Assembly (NCBI GenBank): GCA_036435485.1
Contig: CM071598.1
Location: 103,538,501 to 103,602,500 of the forward strand
Direction: 5' to 3'
From: Saposhnikovia divaricata
Taxonomy: Eukaryota > Streptophyta > Magnoliopsida > Apiales > Apiaceae
Length of the DNA stretch: 64,000 nucleotides
Part shown: positions 23,605-35,671 of the stretch, piece after piece
Layout of the letters: each line of letters starts with the position of its first letter
How positions within the stretch are numbered: position 1 is the stretch's first letter
Made by a program: the position numbers and the translations under genes
Notes under the pieces: model-generated
What the model was told of the DNA's origin: nothing
Database searches by the model: none
The model's input: the letters and a program-made list of their open reading frames with translations, nothing else

Positions 23605-25057
23605 TGATAAGTGGATTTCATATCCACTTAGAATGCTTCGTATCTGATTAAATTGATTAACTTGACCTCAAGTATGTGGTGTTTTTGATGTGTTTTAAGT
23701 TAGTTTGTGCAGGACTACAAAGCTGGAAGCAGGAAGTACATTTCAGTGTTTATTGGTGGTTTTGAGTTCAAGAATTGAAGAACGACAACTCACAGAAGAA
23801 TCAGAGTAAAACACGAAAAATCTGACAAAAGCTGAAGAAATTCCAGACAAGCAGAGCGTGGGCGCGCTACTTGAAGGGGCGGGCGCGCGTGGCAATTTTT
23901 GTTGAAGCGCGGGCGCGCTAGTGGGTAGCGAGGGAGCACTTGGCCGGCTGCAGAAAATTCTGTTTTAACTTAATTTTGGATATTTCTTGCTGTCCAAGAC
24001 GAGTGGGGCTATATAAACATAATTTAACATCAAAAAAAAAAACAACACATCAAAGAAAGCACAGAAGAGAGCCAGGAAAACAAGACTTGGAGAAGGATTC
24101 ATCGAAGAACGTGACATCTAAGAAGATCTAGATCTACATCTTTTGTATTCTTTTAATTAGGCGATACTTTTGGATGCTTGTTTTGGATTTTTTTTTCTAA
24201 ACTCCATTACTCTAGTACTATCGTTATTATTCAGATCTTGTTTTATATCATGTCATCATTAGATCCCATGATGACGAGCCGTTTGAATATGACTAATCGT
24301 TGTCATGGGATTCTAACGGATATATTTACGAAGTTTAGTAGTTTGATTGCTTAAAATATTTGTGTATGATGACTTATTGATTTCCTCGTATAGCTGCGCT
24401 TATTCTTCTTGGATGCGTAGCTAACATCTAAGTTGTATTGTTAATCTCTATTGAATGTGAAAGTGGATATAGAGATTTAGAACTTGCCATGCTAGCATAG
24501 GTTTATGGATGTTTTGACATGCATGATTCGTAGTGTAATTTTAACCATCTTACGCTGCCCTATGTGATCTCAATGGATGACTTATACTTAAACCGTTATG
24601 TTTTCAAATCTTATAGACATATAGGGTCTAAACATAATTGGTGTCTGCCCAGCCTCTATCTATTTTGTGGATGTTTGAGTGGTTTGGTATACGTATTCCG
24701 AAAGGTAGTGTGTACTAATTTCGTGTTGTCTGATTAGTTGTCATTATCATCACATACACTGATTAAAGGCATCAGCTCTAAACAAAGTATTTAATGAAGT
24801 TATGATCCCATGTTTTATCTCTCATAAGTAATTCGGTTTAAATCACATTAGTTAATTAATTCTTAGTATTGTTAATTTGCTTGTTAGTTACATAAGCTAA
24901 TCAAAACAAACTTTTGATAATTGTCTTAGCAGTGAATAATAATCATAAATTGTTGCATAAGTGCATATTCTGAATTATACCAATCTCTGTGGGAACGAAC
25001 TTAACTTAACCTTATATTACTTTTGACCGCGTACACTTGCGTGATTTAGTGCGAATA
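23605..25057 (+). repeat. Athila 5' LTR (1453 bp)
   Basis: Starts TGATAAGTGGATTTC and ends GTGCGAATA, endpoints set by the two solo LTRs with target duplications. TATATAAA at 24010-24017 is a likely core promoter. A GC-rich block of GGGCGCGC motifs lies at 23860-23945 just upstream. Confidence 0.88.
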
Positions 25058-25062
25058 AGTTT

Positions 25063-25081
25063 TTGGCACCGCTCCCGGTGA
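25063..25081 (+). other. Athila primer binding site, degenerate
   Basis: TTGGCACCGCTCCCGGTGA resembles the TGGCGCCGTTGCCGGGGA-type site that Athila elements use (Asp-tRNA), with several substitutions consistent with decay. Confidence 0.7.
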
Positions 25082-25197
25082 CTCGGTGTTTATTATAGTT
25101 TATGTGCTTGTCATCAGTGGTCGTTAAAGTTCACTGACTCGGATTATTTTCTTACTTAGTTTGCTTTGTTCTGTGTGTTTTAGGTACTTAAGCATGT

Positions 25198-27376
25198 ATG
25201 CGAACACGTTCTCAATCTCGTAAATTGGCAGAAGAAGAACTTGAAGCAACAGTAGATATGGGAGAACCAGCAGCAACAACAAAAGCATTGAAGGATTATT
25301 CTCAACCGAAAATCAATGACATTCAGTCTAGTATTGTCAGACTAGCCATTGCAGCTAATACCTTTGAAATCAAGCCTGGCACGATTCAAATGGTACAGAA
25401 TTCAATTCAGTTTGGGGGTGCTCCAACGGAAGATCCCAATATGCACATCCGGAACTTCATCGAGATCTGTGACACTTTCAAGTTCAACGGTGTGTCGGAA
25501 GATGCTATGAAATTGAGACTTTTCCCATTTTCTCTGAGGGATAAAGCTAAGGGCTGGTTGCATTCTCTACCAGCAGGTTCTATTGTGACATGGGAGGATC
25601 TTGCTCAAAAATTTCTCACTAAATTCTTCCCTATGGCAAAAACTGCAGCAATCAGAAACGCTCTTACTCAATTTGCACAGCAGTCGGGAGAATCTTTATG
25701 TAAAGCTTGGGAGCGCTACAAGGAGATGCTTAGGAAGTGTCCTCATCATGGAATGCCCGACTGGATGGTAATCAATTATTTCTTTAATGGGCTGGGAGCA
25801 CAATCAAGACCAATACTAGTAGCAAGAATTCTGGAAGTTGATGCAGCTAGAATTATAGCAGCTCAGTTGAAGGCTTTGACTATGAAGGTGGATTCATTAA
25901 CAAACTATGGAGTTCAACAGGTGGCAAGTGTTTGTGAGCTGTGTGCGGGTGCACATGAGACGAATCAATGTGCCATATCTAGTGAATCAGCGAAGTTTGT
26001 GAGCAATTTTCAGAGACCATAGCAACCAGCTCCAGCCACCTATCATCCTAATAACAGAAATCATCCTAATTTCAGCTGGAGCAACAATCAAGGTAGTATG
26101 CAATAACCACAACAGCCTTATCAGCAGTTTCAAGGTCAGCAGTATGGAGTTAAGCCGTTCAATCTTTCAGGTTATCAGCAGTAATATGCTCCAAGGCAAA
26201 AATTCCAACCTCCGGGGTTTCAACAACAGTCTCATACAAATGCGGGGTAGTCTTCTACTGAAAAATCTAAATTGGAAGAATTGAGGTTGATGTGTAAAAG
26301 CCAAGCGGTTTCGATCAAAACCTTGGAGAATCAGATAGGTCAAATTGCTAACGCATTGTTAAATAAGCCACAAGGAACTCTTCCTAGTGATACAGAGGCT
26401 AATCCAGGCAAGAGGGAAGTCAAAGAACAGGTGAAAGCAGTAACTTTGAGATCCAGAAAAGTTACAAACGATCAAAAATCAGCAACTCAGCGAGATGGCA
26501 AATTTCAGGAACAACAAGTGGAGCGCACCCGCGCCACAGGGAGCGCGCCCGCGCCCTCACCAGGAATAGAAAAAGAAAGTCTTGATTTGGCAGCTGATCA
26601 GTTGGATGGCGAAGCGGAAAAGAGCAAATATTCTGCTGAAAAATCTACTCCGGAGCAGACTACAGAGAGCAGTCAGATCTATCCCCCTCCTCCATATCCA
26701 AAAAGACTCCAGAAGCAGAAGTTAGACAAGCAGTTTTCCAAGTTTCTTGAGGTTTTCAAGAAGTTGCATATCAACATACCTTTTGCGGAAGCTCTAGAAT
26801 AGATGCCGAGCTATGCTAGGTTCATGAAGGGTATTCTATCTCGGAAGTTCAAACTCGAGGATTTGGAAACTGTTCCTTTGACAGAAGAATGCAGTGCTGT
26901 TTTGCAACAAAAGTTGCCTCCTAAACTTAAAGATTCGGGAAGCTTCACAATACCGTGCACCATAGGCAACTTATCTTTCGACAAGTGTTTATGTGACTTG
27001 GGAGCTAGCATTAATCTGATGCCATTGTCTATCTTTAAGCAACTTGGGTTGCCTGATCCAAAACTGGTTAATATGACCTTGCAGTTGGTAGATCGGCCGA
27101 TCACGTATCCGAGGGGTATAGTGGAGGATGTATTAGTGAAAGTGGATAAGCACATCTTCCCTGTTGATTTTGTCATTTTAGACTTTGAGGAAGATAAGAG
27201 GATTCCCATCATCTTGGGAAGGCCATTTCTAGCTACGGGCCGAACTCTGATCGATGTGCAAAAAGAGAGCTTACTATGAGAGTGCATGATCAAAAAGTCA
27301 CTTTCAATGTGTTCAAGGCAACAAAATATCCATCAGATTCAGCGGAGTGTTTCAAGGTGGACGTTGTTGATAAGAT
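25198..27376 (+). pseudogene. Athila gag-protease, five nonsense codons
   Basis: A single frame from ATG 25198 encodes Athila gag: NMHIRNFIEICDTFK, LFPFSLRDKAKGWLHSLP, FLTKFFPMAKTAAIRNAL and CPHHGMPDWM, then CELCAGAHETNQC (knuckle-like). A Gln/Pro-rich linker, KTLENQIGQIANALLNKPQG, PYPKRLQKQK and MPSYARFMK follow, then the aspartic protease with CDLGASINLMPLSIFKQLGL and IILGRPFLATG. In-frame stops at 26020, 26104, 26182, 26248 and 26800 are all TAA/TAG at positions where CAA/CAG fits. A short frameshift near 27265 precedes the last 100 bp, which end at the E2 insertion. Non-functional. Confidence 0.9.
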
Positions 27377-28099
27377 TGTTAGGAATAATTCATAAGTTGT
27401 GATGTTGATAATAGAATTTTGCTTATGCTTCTTGTAAATCCTGATCTTATAAAGGATTTAGCACTTTTCATAGGATATATGCATTAGACAGTAATCTGTA
27501 GAGTTTAGTCAGGAACAGCAGTGCATCAAGGACTACATGTTAGGAACTGAGATCAAATCCTGATACGCCAAGTCAAATACTGATGGATGTCGAATCCTGA
27601 TGCAAGGTGGAATCCTGATATCAGTCGTGTTACTGATGATGTCATTATGGATGCTACAAAAACTGGCAAGTGCTATAAAACAGGATCGTAGTTTTGAAGA
27701 ACAAGCAAGAAGATATCATGAAGAAAAGAATTTTATATTGATGGAAACTATCAACTGGACGGCAGAACATTGTCATGTATAGATCATTACTTTCTGTTAT
27801 TAGTTGGTAGGTAGCATTATAAATACTCTCTCTATATCATTGTAAAAAGAGTTCAGAAAAAAGTGTGAAGCTCTGTATAAGGTTTGTATTCGAGAGTTCG
27901 AAACAAACAGAGAGAAAGATTTGTATTGTCAGCAACTGCTAAAGGTATTGTACACCTTTGGTAGAGTTTGTATTTGATTTATTTTATACAAACAAAGTTT
28001 GATTCATTCGTTTGTTCTTGTTCATCTAATCAAGCAAAAATCAGACACGATTATATAACTTGTATTCAACCCCCCTTCTACAAGTTATTTGAGTTAACA
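27377..28099 (+). repeat. E2 5' LTR (723 bp)
   Basis: TGTTAGGAATAATTC...GAGTTAACA. ATTATAAATAC near 27816-27826 is a good TATA box. Upstream are clustered ATCCTGAT/ATACTGATG repeats (27540-27640). Confidence 0.95.
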
Positions 28100-28101
28100 A
28101 T

Positions 28102-28113
28102 TGGTATCAGAGC
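28102..28113 (+). other. E2 primer binding site (initiator Met-tRNA)
   Basis: TGGTATCAGAGC two bases inside the 5' LTR. Confidence 0.93.
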
Positions 28114-28148
28114 AGGTTGATTTCGAATAATCATAAAGATCTGCAATC

Positions 28149-30430
28149 ATGTCTGGTTACAAGGATGGTAATACTAAGATCCCTATGCTCAAGAGAACGA
28201 ATATACTCAATGGGAAGTGAAGATGTTGCATCACCTGGAAGCAACAGATCCTGATTATCTTGACAGAATCAGAGATGGGCCTTTTGTTCCAACAAGGCTT
28301 GTTCCTCAAGAAACTGTCGAAGGAAAAGTTGTTCCAGAACATACAGTAGAGAAGCCTAAATCTGAATGGACAGATAAGGACAAGGAGAACGTTCTTAAGG
28401 ATGCTAAAGTGAGAAACATACTATTCAACATTCTTGATTCTGTTCTCACTAACTATGTTCTCTCTTGTAAAACTGCAAAGGAGATATAGGACAATCTAAA
28501 GGTTCACTGTGAAGGAACAAAACCTGTCAGGAAGAATATGAGGACACTTCTCATACAACAGTATGAGTACTTTGAATCCAAGTCTGGTGAGTCACTTATT
28601 GACACCTTTGATAGGTTTACTAAACTCATCAATGAGATGGCCATGCATGGTAAATATTATGACTTGGAGGATATGAATACTAAGTTCATGAAAGCTCTTC
28701 CTGATTTCTACAATGAGAAGATATCTGCAATTGAGGAAGCTAATGATCTGGATGAAATATCATTAGAAGCAGTTTATGGAAAATTGAGAGCTTATGAACT
28801 TGACAGACAGTAGAAAAAGAGCATTAGTGAAGGAAAGTTCAAAACTGTTGCACTCACTGCTCAATCTAAATCAAAGAAGCTTCCAGAAGAAAAGTCTGAA
28901 TCTACTGAAAGAGACTTTAGGAAGAAGAAGAGCAAAGAAAGTTCTGAGTCAGAGACTGTAGATATAGACTCTGAAGATAATGATTCTGAATCAGAGATGC
29001 AAGAACTCTTTGCTATGTTTGCTAAAGCTTTCAAGAAAGGAAGATTCAACAGGAGAAGATTTAGCAAAGGATCTTTTCAGAATAAAGAAGAGAAGAAGAG
29101 TGACAAAGGCAAGAGTACAATTATCAAGCTTGATAAGGCCAAGATCAAGTGCTTTAACTGCAGTGAGCTTGGACACTTTGCTAGTGAGTGCAAGAAGCCT
29201 AGGAATTCAGGTAAGGGTAATGCACTTATGGTCACACAGAAGGATTGGGCAGACTCCAGTGATTCTGAAGATGAATTGGATTATGACAACATTGCATTGA
29301 TGGCAAGTGCTTCAAACAAGCCTGGATCTCCAAAGAAAACTTCTTCATCTTCTGTTAAGGTATCACTTCACTCTCTTGATTCATTTGATAGCTTAGATTC
29401 TGATGATATTAGATCTATTCATGTTGAGTTTAAGAATCTTATGACTAATTTCAAAATTCTTGCTAGTGAAAAAGATGAACTTAAGGCAAAGAATGATGAA
29501 TTAGTTAGTAGAAATAATTTTCTTGAATCTGAGTTAATTCAAATGGAAGAATATAGGTTAAGTTCTGATAAAGCTAAGCATGATTATGGTGTTATCCTTG
29601 AGGCTTATGACTATGTAAGAAAAGAACTAGAGGAAGAGAGAGATATGATGAAAACCATTAACACTTCTAGTAAAAAGACTCAAGAAATCATTGACAATCA
29701 AATTCTTGGTAAAGTCTATGGCTTAGGTTTTGGAAAGAATAAAAGTGAAAATTCTGTAGCTATTGTCTTGGATGATAGGAAAGAAGAAGCTAGCATATCC
29801 AAATCTGAAGGTAAGAAGATAGTTTCTGAACCTAAACATGTTAAATTTGTTGATTCTAAAGGTACCCCAGTTGTGCACAAAAGAATTAACAATAGCAATT
29901 CAGATGAGAGAGTGTTAGAAAAACCTAAGAATGTCAACATAGGCTTTCTGTCTAAGTCTCAGTTGAAACAGAGACTAGAAGGTATTTCAGAGTCTAGCAA
30001 GATCAGAAGAAATAGGAATGGAAAAGAAGGTATTAACAAAGAGAATAATTACAAGAATGTACCTGATGCACCTAGGAAGAAATGCTATAAATGTGGAAAT
30101 CATAATCATTTGGCCCTAGACTGCAATCAAAAATCTTCTTGGAAAACTGAGTCCAGATTCCCAAAGACTCAGAGAATTCAATACCAACCGTAAGAACCCT
30201 GTTATCATTGTGGTAGTTTACTTCATTCCATTTATATGTGTAAGGAATATCATGAACTGTATTATGACTATTATTCTTTGAAATCTGAAACTCCTAGTCA
30301 CAAACAGTTTGTGAAATCAGAGTCTAAGGTTGACTCTGCAACAGGTAAATCAAAAGCAAAATCTTCAAAGCCTGTTGGTTCAAAAGTTAGTAAGAAAGGA
30401 TCCAATCAAAGTTGGGTCCTAAAAAATTCT
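28149..30430 (+). pseudogene. gag: E2 copia gag, interrupted
   Basis: Starts MSGYKDGNTKIPML at ATG 28149, loses frame within 50 bp, then continues EVKMLHHLEATDPDYLDRI, YVLSCKTAKEI (stop where Trp is expected, at about 28487), YEYFESKSGESLIDTFDRF and AVYGKLRAYELDRQ (stop at 28811). The zinc knuckle CFNCSELGHFASEC lies near 29155, a second CYKCGNHNHLALDC near 30080, and a third CYHCGSLLHSIYMC after a TAA at 30190. It ends in WVLKNSNYLLFICR at the gag-pol boundary. Same domain order as the intact gag at 338-2578. Nonsense codons and a frameshift make it non-functional. Confidence 0.9.
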
Positions 30431-30439
30431 AACTATCTA

Positions 30440-31978
30440 CTTTTTATTTGCAGAGCACTGAAAAGAAGCATTCAATTATTTTGGATAGTGGATGCTCTGG
30501 ACATATGACTGGAAAGAAGTCCTTGCTTACAAAGTTTGAGAGGAAAGCTGACCCAGCAATATCCTTTGGAGATGGCAACAAAAGAGAAACTCTGGGATAT
30601 GGCTTAATTATTTTGGGGAATGTCATCATAGAAAACGTAGCACTGGTTGAAGGCTTAAAACACACACTTTTAAGCATAAGTCAACTGGGTGATAAGGGTT
30701 ACTAATCAATCTTTGACAGTGAAGGATGCAAAATCTTGAATATGAAGAATGGAGACATTGTTCTGACTGGTCAGAGACATGGTAACATATATGAAGCCAG
30801 CTTAAGTGACACATCTAAAAGAAATGTCAGATGTCTTTACAGCAAGGCATCAAATGATGAAAGCTGGAACTGGCACAAGAAGCTCTCACATCTCAATTTC
30901 AAGAAGCTTAATCAACTTGTTTAGCACCATCTGGCGAGAGGCCTACCTCAGGCAAATTATGTGCAAGATGGACTTTATGATGCTTGTCAGCTTGGAAAAT
31001 AAAGAAGAACCACTTTCAAGAGCAAGACAGAAAATTCAATTATTGAAACATTTCACATGCTGCATCTTGATTTATTTGGTCCAGTAAACATTATGTCTAT
31101 CGGCAAGAAAAGATATGCTCTAGTTATAGTGGATGATTACACAAGGTTCACATGGGTATTCTTTCTACATAAAAAGGATGAAGCTCCTCAGCAAATCATT
31201 GAACTTGTCAAGAATATTCAAAATAGCTCTGAGTACAAGGTCAAAGTGCTCAGGAGTGACAATGGTACAGAATTTAAGAATTCTACAATGGAGGAGTATT
31301 GTGCAGACAATGGAATTACTCAACAGTTTTCTGCACCTGGAACACCTCAGCAGAATGGTGTTGTAGAAAGAAAGAACAGAACTCTCATAGAGGCAGCAAG
31401 AACCATGCTTGTAGTTGCAAAGCTTCCAACCTATTTTTGGGCAGAAACTATTAACACTGCATATTTCACTCAAAATTGTACCTTGGTAAATGGCCATGGA
31501 AAGACTCCCTATGAGATGATTAAAGGAAAGAAGTCAAGTGTGAAATACTTTCACATCTTTGGATGCAAATGCTATGTCCTGAAAGTTCATCCAGAACAAC
31601 TTGGAAAATTTGATGCCAAATCGGATGAAGGAATCTTTCTAGGATATTCAGCATCAAAGGCCTTCAAAGTATACAATCTTAGAACTCACATTGTTATGGA
31701 ATCAATTCATGTTGTATTTGATGATAAGAAGTTTGGAATTTTGCAAACTGATGAAAGCCATGACAATCTGAAATTTGAAAATCTTAAGTATTATGAGATT
31801 CTCTCCAGTGATGATGAAGGTCCTCCAGAGGAAATCTCTATTGCTTCTCAAAGGAATGCTACTGTTGAGGGGGAGCAATTCAATCAAGGAGAACACAGTA
31901 CTGGTCAAGATCAGACTATTCTTTCAGAGTCTACTTCATCAGGAACTGATCCTTCAGAGTCAAATGAAGGAAGATCAG
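30440..31978 (+). pseudogene. pol: E2 copia pol 5' part: protease and integrase
   Basis: Protease: IILDSGCSGHMTG then SFGDGNKRETLGYG and HTLLSISQLGDKGY, with a stop at about 30703. Integrase N-terminal HHCC region: WHKKLSHLNFKKL, then LYDACQLG, where the first Cys of the usual C.AC pair is Tyr. Catalytic core from about 31057: LDLFGPVNI (first Asp), LRSDNGTEFKN (second Asp) and NGVVERKNRTLIEAARTM (Glu). The GKFDAKSDEGIFLGYS region follows. The frame runs into the Tat insertion at 31979. Protease and gag are in different frames here, with TTTATTTGCAG at the boundary. Confidence 0.92.
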
Positions 31979-32498
31979 TGATATGGGCTAAAAATAAGCC
32001 CTAAAGACACATTTAATATGGCATTAATTAGACCCAGCATGGTCCAAAACGTGGGGCCCATTAATGAGGTCAGAATCCCTATTTTAATATTAATTTCGTA
32101 ATTAATATTGAGGGAAATAAACAGCTCAGCAATAAGAGTTGGATAAGGATATTATCTCCATTAGACTTAGCCACAAAGGCATCCAATTCGATATGGAAAC
32201 TGATTCCTACAAGGAATAGATCTGGAACCTTCCTCAAGGAAGACTTGTCCACCAAGTCTCTGACTCCTACCATAATTCTAAGGCTCCTACAGCCTATATA
32301 AAGGACCTGACCCCTCATTCTCAAAACTATGCTTTTTGGCTTGATCTTTGATATTCATCAAGGTACGTAGGCATCTTGTGAAGGCCGATTCAGCCACGAG
32401 CACAAGAGCAGCCATAAAAGCACGAAGCTCACACACCTTTGCATTAAATACACAAACCCTAGCCGCAATACTCGTAACCTAGTTTTTATTCCACAACA
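31979..32498 (+). repeat. Tat 5' LTR (520 bp)
   Basis: TGATATGGGCTAAAA...TTCCACAACA; TATATAAA at 32296-32303 is the likely core promoter. Confidence 0.93.
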
Positions 32499-32531
32499 TT
32501 TGGCGCCGTCTGTGGGACGACAACATCAACC

Positions 32532-35276
32532 ATGGTTCAAACACGAAGAACAACACCAGTTGTAACTGAGGCCGTGCCACTCAGCTCTGCTCCACCCCTC
32601 ACCGAACAGGCTCCCCTAGCATCAGGGGCGATCATCCAACAGGCTCCCCCAACATCAGGGGCGATCATCCAACAGGCTCCCCCAGCATTAGGGGTGATCA
32701 CCCAGTCTCAAGTTTCTCAACAATCAGGGGCGATTCCCCACGTCGAGAGTACGGGGCCTCTGATCGACCAAGCAGGACGAGGAACCAACCCTCTTCAGAT
32801 GGTGGTCTCTCCTCTTTTTAATCCTGACAACCCACCACCAGGGGTACAGATCCACACCACGGATCTCCCCTTGAATACTAACCCGAGGTATGGTCTGCCT
32901 AACCACCCTCTAGCTGCTCGGGGAGCAGGTCCAAGCGGACATGCCATGCAAACACAGGATCCATCCTATATTAGAGGATTGGGTCCTTATCAGGATGACT
33001 ACTCTGGCCCCTATTCTGATGATTCGTCATCTGAGGATGATGATCGTGATGAAAATCCAAGGAGGCGACGTGTTAGCAGAGAACCTCGGGCGAGGACCCA
33101 AGGAATCCATGATGGACCTCCACAAACGGCTGAGGATAGGATTAAGGCTCATGAGGCTGAGATCCAAAGGCTAAAGGATGACATAGCAAGGGAACAGGCA
33201 AGACAGAGTCTGATTCGACCCCCTCCAATCTTAGGAAGGATTCCCGTTATAGATTTGGAGAGGTCCTCAAGAAGACAGAAGAAGGCTGATGTCCCAACAA
33301 GAGAAGCTATGAGGGTGGAAACCCCCAGGAGTAACCCGAAGGATCTCATGCCACTTAGAGATCCTGATGATCCCACACCCCCGTTTACTGAGGAGGTGAT
33401 GAATGCTCATATTTCTAGGAAGTTTAAGATGCCGACAATTAAGGCTTATGATGGAACGGGTGATCCCGTAAATCACGTCAGGACGTTCTCAAACGCACTG
33501 TTGCTGCAGCCTGCAAGTGATGCCCTAAAGTGCAGAGCGTTCCCCCAAACCCTGTCGGGCATGGCTCAGAGATGGTATAGTCGATTGCCTGCGAACTTTA
33601 TTGGCTCTTTTAAGGAGTTGAGTGCCGCCTTCGTTAGCCAATTCATTAGCGGAAGGGTGCATGAGAAGAGCTCCGCATCTCTTATGTATGTTGTGCAAGG
33701 AAAGAATGAAAATCTGAGGGATTACCTCAAGCGATTCACTAAGGAGACCCTGAATATCACTGATTTGGAAAATAAGGTGGCAATGGTAGCCCTGGAGCAC
33801 GGAACCACTGACCTCTTCTTCAAGAGATCATTGGCGAAGCATCCCCCTGAGAACATGGCTGAGCTCCAACGAAGGGATGATAAGTATATTAAAGTTGAGG
33901 ATAGCATGAAGAAAGAAACCACCGTAGGTGGAGGAGGAGGTAACAATGACTCCAAGAAGCGAAAGCAAGACCAGGACTATGATGATCAAGAGTATGATGC
34001 TAGGGACAAGTATCCCCGAACTAACGAGGACTCCGACTCTGCCCCTAAGAAGAACCAAGGGTCAAGGTTCACTGAGTATGCAAGGTTGAATACTCCTAGG
34101 AGTCGAATCTTGTTGGACATTGAGAATGATAAGGATTTCAGATGGCCGAAGCCACTCAGGGGTGATCCCACAAAGAGAAACCAGAATCAGTATTGCAAAT
34201 TCCATAGAGACGTGGGGCATGACACTGAAGATTGCAAGCAACTCAAAGATGAGATCGAGTTTTTGATCCGTAGAGGGAATCTGAGGTACTTCACTAAGGG
34301 TGAAGACCGTGGTAATCAGAGAAGAGACTATAATAGAAGGGATGACGATCAAGATCGCAACCCACAGCCCCGAGGGCCAGTAATCAACATGATTTCAGGA
34401 GGCCCGACTGCGGCTGGGACAACTAGGAACTCTCGAAAGGCTTATGCCCGAGAGGTGTTGCACATCGTGGGAGAGGCCCCGAAGCGTGCAAAAACTGAGG
34501 TAGCGGTTAGTTTTGATGACTCAGACTTGGAAGGGGTGAAGTTCCCCCATGACGACCCGTTGGTCATAACTCCTGTGATTGGAAACTCGGAGGTGAAGCG
34601 AGTCTTGATAGACAATGGAGCTTCCGTTGACATTCTGTTTCATGATGCATTTGTGAAGATGGGATACACTGATTCTCAGTTGACCCCAAATAACATGCCT
34701 ATATACGGATTCAATGGAGTAGAATCCAAAGTTGAAGGGACTATTCAGCTGCCTGTAACTATTGGGCAAGAGCCCAAGGAGGCCACTCAGATGTTGAACT
34801 TCCTGGTAATCAAGGCGGCTTCAACGTACAATGCTATCCTTGGAAGGACTGGACTTCATGCATTCAAGGCTGTTGCCTCAACTTATCATGTGAAGATCAA
34901 GTTCCCTACCAGGAATGGTGTTGGAGAACATAAAGGTGATCAGAAGATGGCACAAAGCTGTTATGTAGCCTCGTTAAGGCCTGATGGAGTCGGGGGACAA
35001 GTCCTTCCAATTGAAGACATGGATGCCCACAGTGGTAAGGAACACAAAAAAAGGTCAGCAGAGGACATCACACAGAAGCCTCGGACAGCCATTGAGGCTA
35101 AGGCGTTAACTGACTTTGTGGTTGAGTGTACCATTGGCAACCAAGAAGTCGGGGGGCAGGAGGTAGTACCCCGACCAGGAAGTGAATTGCAGAATAAGAA
35201 TGGGGAGACCAGAAGGAGTGGTGGGTGCTCTATTTTGATGGAGCATCAAAAACAAAATCAAGTGGTGCAGGCCTAG
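32532..35276 (+). CDS. Tat-lineage gag-protease, intact ORF of 914 codons
   Basis: Begins MVQTRRTTPVV 33 bp inside the LTR. The N-terminus holds repeated Ala/Pro/Gln units (QQAPP.SGAII, three copies near residues 35-60), then an acidic/Arg-rich region. Residues about 300-440 are the gypsy gag domain (RKFKMPTIKAYDGTGDPVNH, GMAQRWYSRLP, KENLRDY-like KNENLRDYLKRF). The nucleocapsid-like motif CKFHRDVGHDTEDCKQL is the CCHC variant of the Tat clade. The aspartic protease has VLIDNGASVDILFHD (DNG where DTG is usual) and NAILGRTGLH. The last 60 residues are a fragment from the RT/RNase H hinge (FVVECTIGNQEVGGQEV), joined by an internal deletion. It could supply capsid protein but no polymerase. Confidence 0.9.
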   Translation: MVQTRRTTPVVTEAVPLSSAPPLTEQAPLASGAIIQQAPPTSGAIIQQAPPALGVITQSQVSQQSGAIPHVESTGPLIDQAGRGTNPLQMVVSPLFNPDNPPPGVQIHTTDLPLNTNPRYGLPNHPLAARGAGPSGHAMQTQDPSYIRGLGPYQDDYSGPYSDDSSSEDDDRDENPRRRRVSREPRARTQGIHDGPPQTAEDRIKAHEAEIQRLKDDIAREQARQSLIRPPPILGRIPVIDLERSSRRQKKADVPTREAMRVETPRSNPKDLMPLRDPDDPTPPFTEEVMNAHISRKFKMPTIKAYDGTGDPVNHVRTFSNALLLQPASDALKCRAFPQTLSGMAQRWYSRLPANFIGSFKELSAAFVSQFISGRVHEKSSASLMYVVQGKNENLRDYLKRFTKETLNITDLENKVAMVALEHGTTDLFFKRSLAKHPPENMAELQRRDDKYIKVEDSMKKETTVGGGGGNNDSKKRKQDQDYDDQEYDARDKYPRTNEDSDSAPKKNQGSRFTEYARLNTPRSRILLDIENDKDFRWPKPLRGDPTKRNQNQYCKFHRDVGHDTEDCKQLKDEIEFLIRRGNLRYFTKGEDRGNQRRDYNRRDDDQDRNPQPRGPVINMISGGPTAAGTTRNSRKAYAREVLHIVGEAPKRAKTEVAVSFDDSDLEGVKFPHDDPLVITPVIGNSEVKRVLIDNGASVDILFHDAFVKMGYTDSQLTPNNMPIYGFNGVESKVEGTIQLPVTIGQEPKEATQMLNFLVIKAASTYNAILGRTGLHAFKAVASTYHVKIKFPTRNGVGEHKGDQKMAQSCYVASLRPDGVGGQVLPIEDMDAHSGKEHKKRSAEDITQKPRTAIEAKALTDFVVECTIGNQEVGGQEVVPRPGSELQNKNGETRRSGGCSILMEHQKQNQVVQA

Positions 35277-35671
35277 TCTTGCAAAACCCCGATTGGGCTT
35301 AAGTTATCCTAGTAGGACTTAGCTTCATATTTATATAGTAGAAGTAGAAATAAGGTTCATTAAAACCATTGCAGAGCATGTTGCTCCGAATAGGACAGTA
35401 GTACTCTATGTAAGGGTTGAACCCATTTCACGTTATTAATGGAAGTTTGTTTTCCATTCATTGATTGTGATTTTATTTATGTGCCAAGCACCTGATGTGT
35501 GAGTCAAAGATGACCAAGTACCGAAAATAAAAGAATACACGAATGAAAACAAACAAATGCATACCCCGAAGGGTAGAGTTAGGTTACAGCAGATAAGAGT
35601 TTAAGTCCTTGAAGGACCCTGGATAAAGACAAACGTTGAAGTCCTGATGGAACACCCGCTGAAGAAACATA

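Noticed and set aside
26811..27293. Minus-strand ORF of 160 codons
   Set aside because: It lies antisense to the Athila protease, has no recognisable domain and is explained by the coding strand's composition.
28100..28115. tRNA remnant at GGTATCAGAGC motifs (also at 2625, 6654, 50070, 58411)
   Set aside because: These are retrotransposon primer binding sites next to LTRs, complementary only to a tRNA 3' end.
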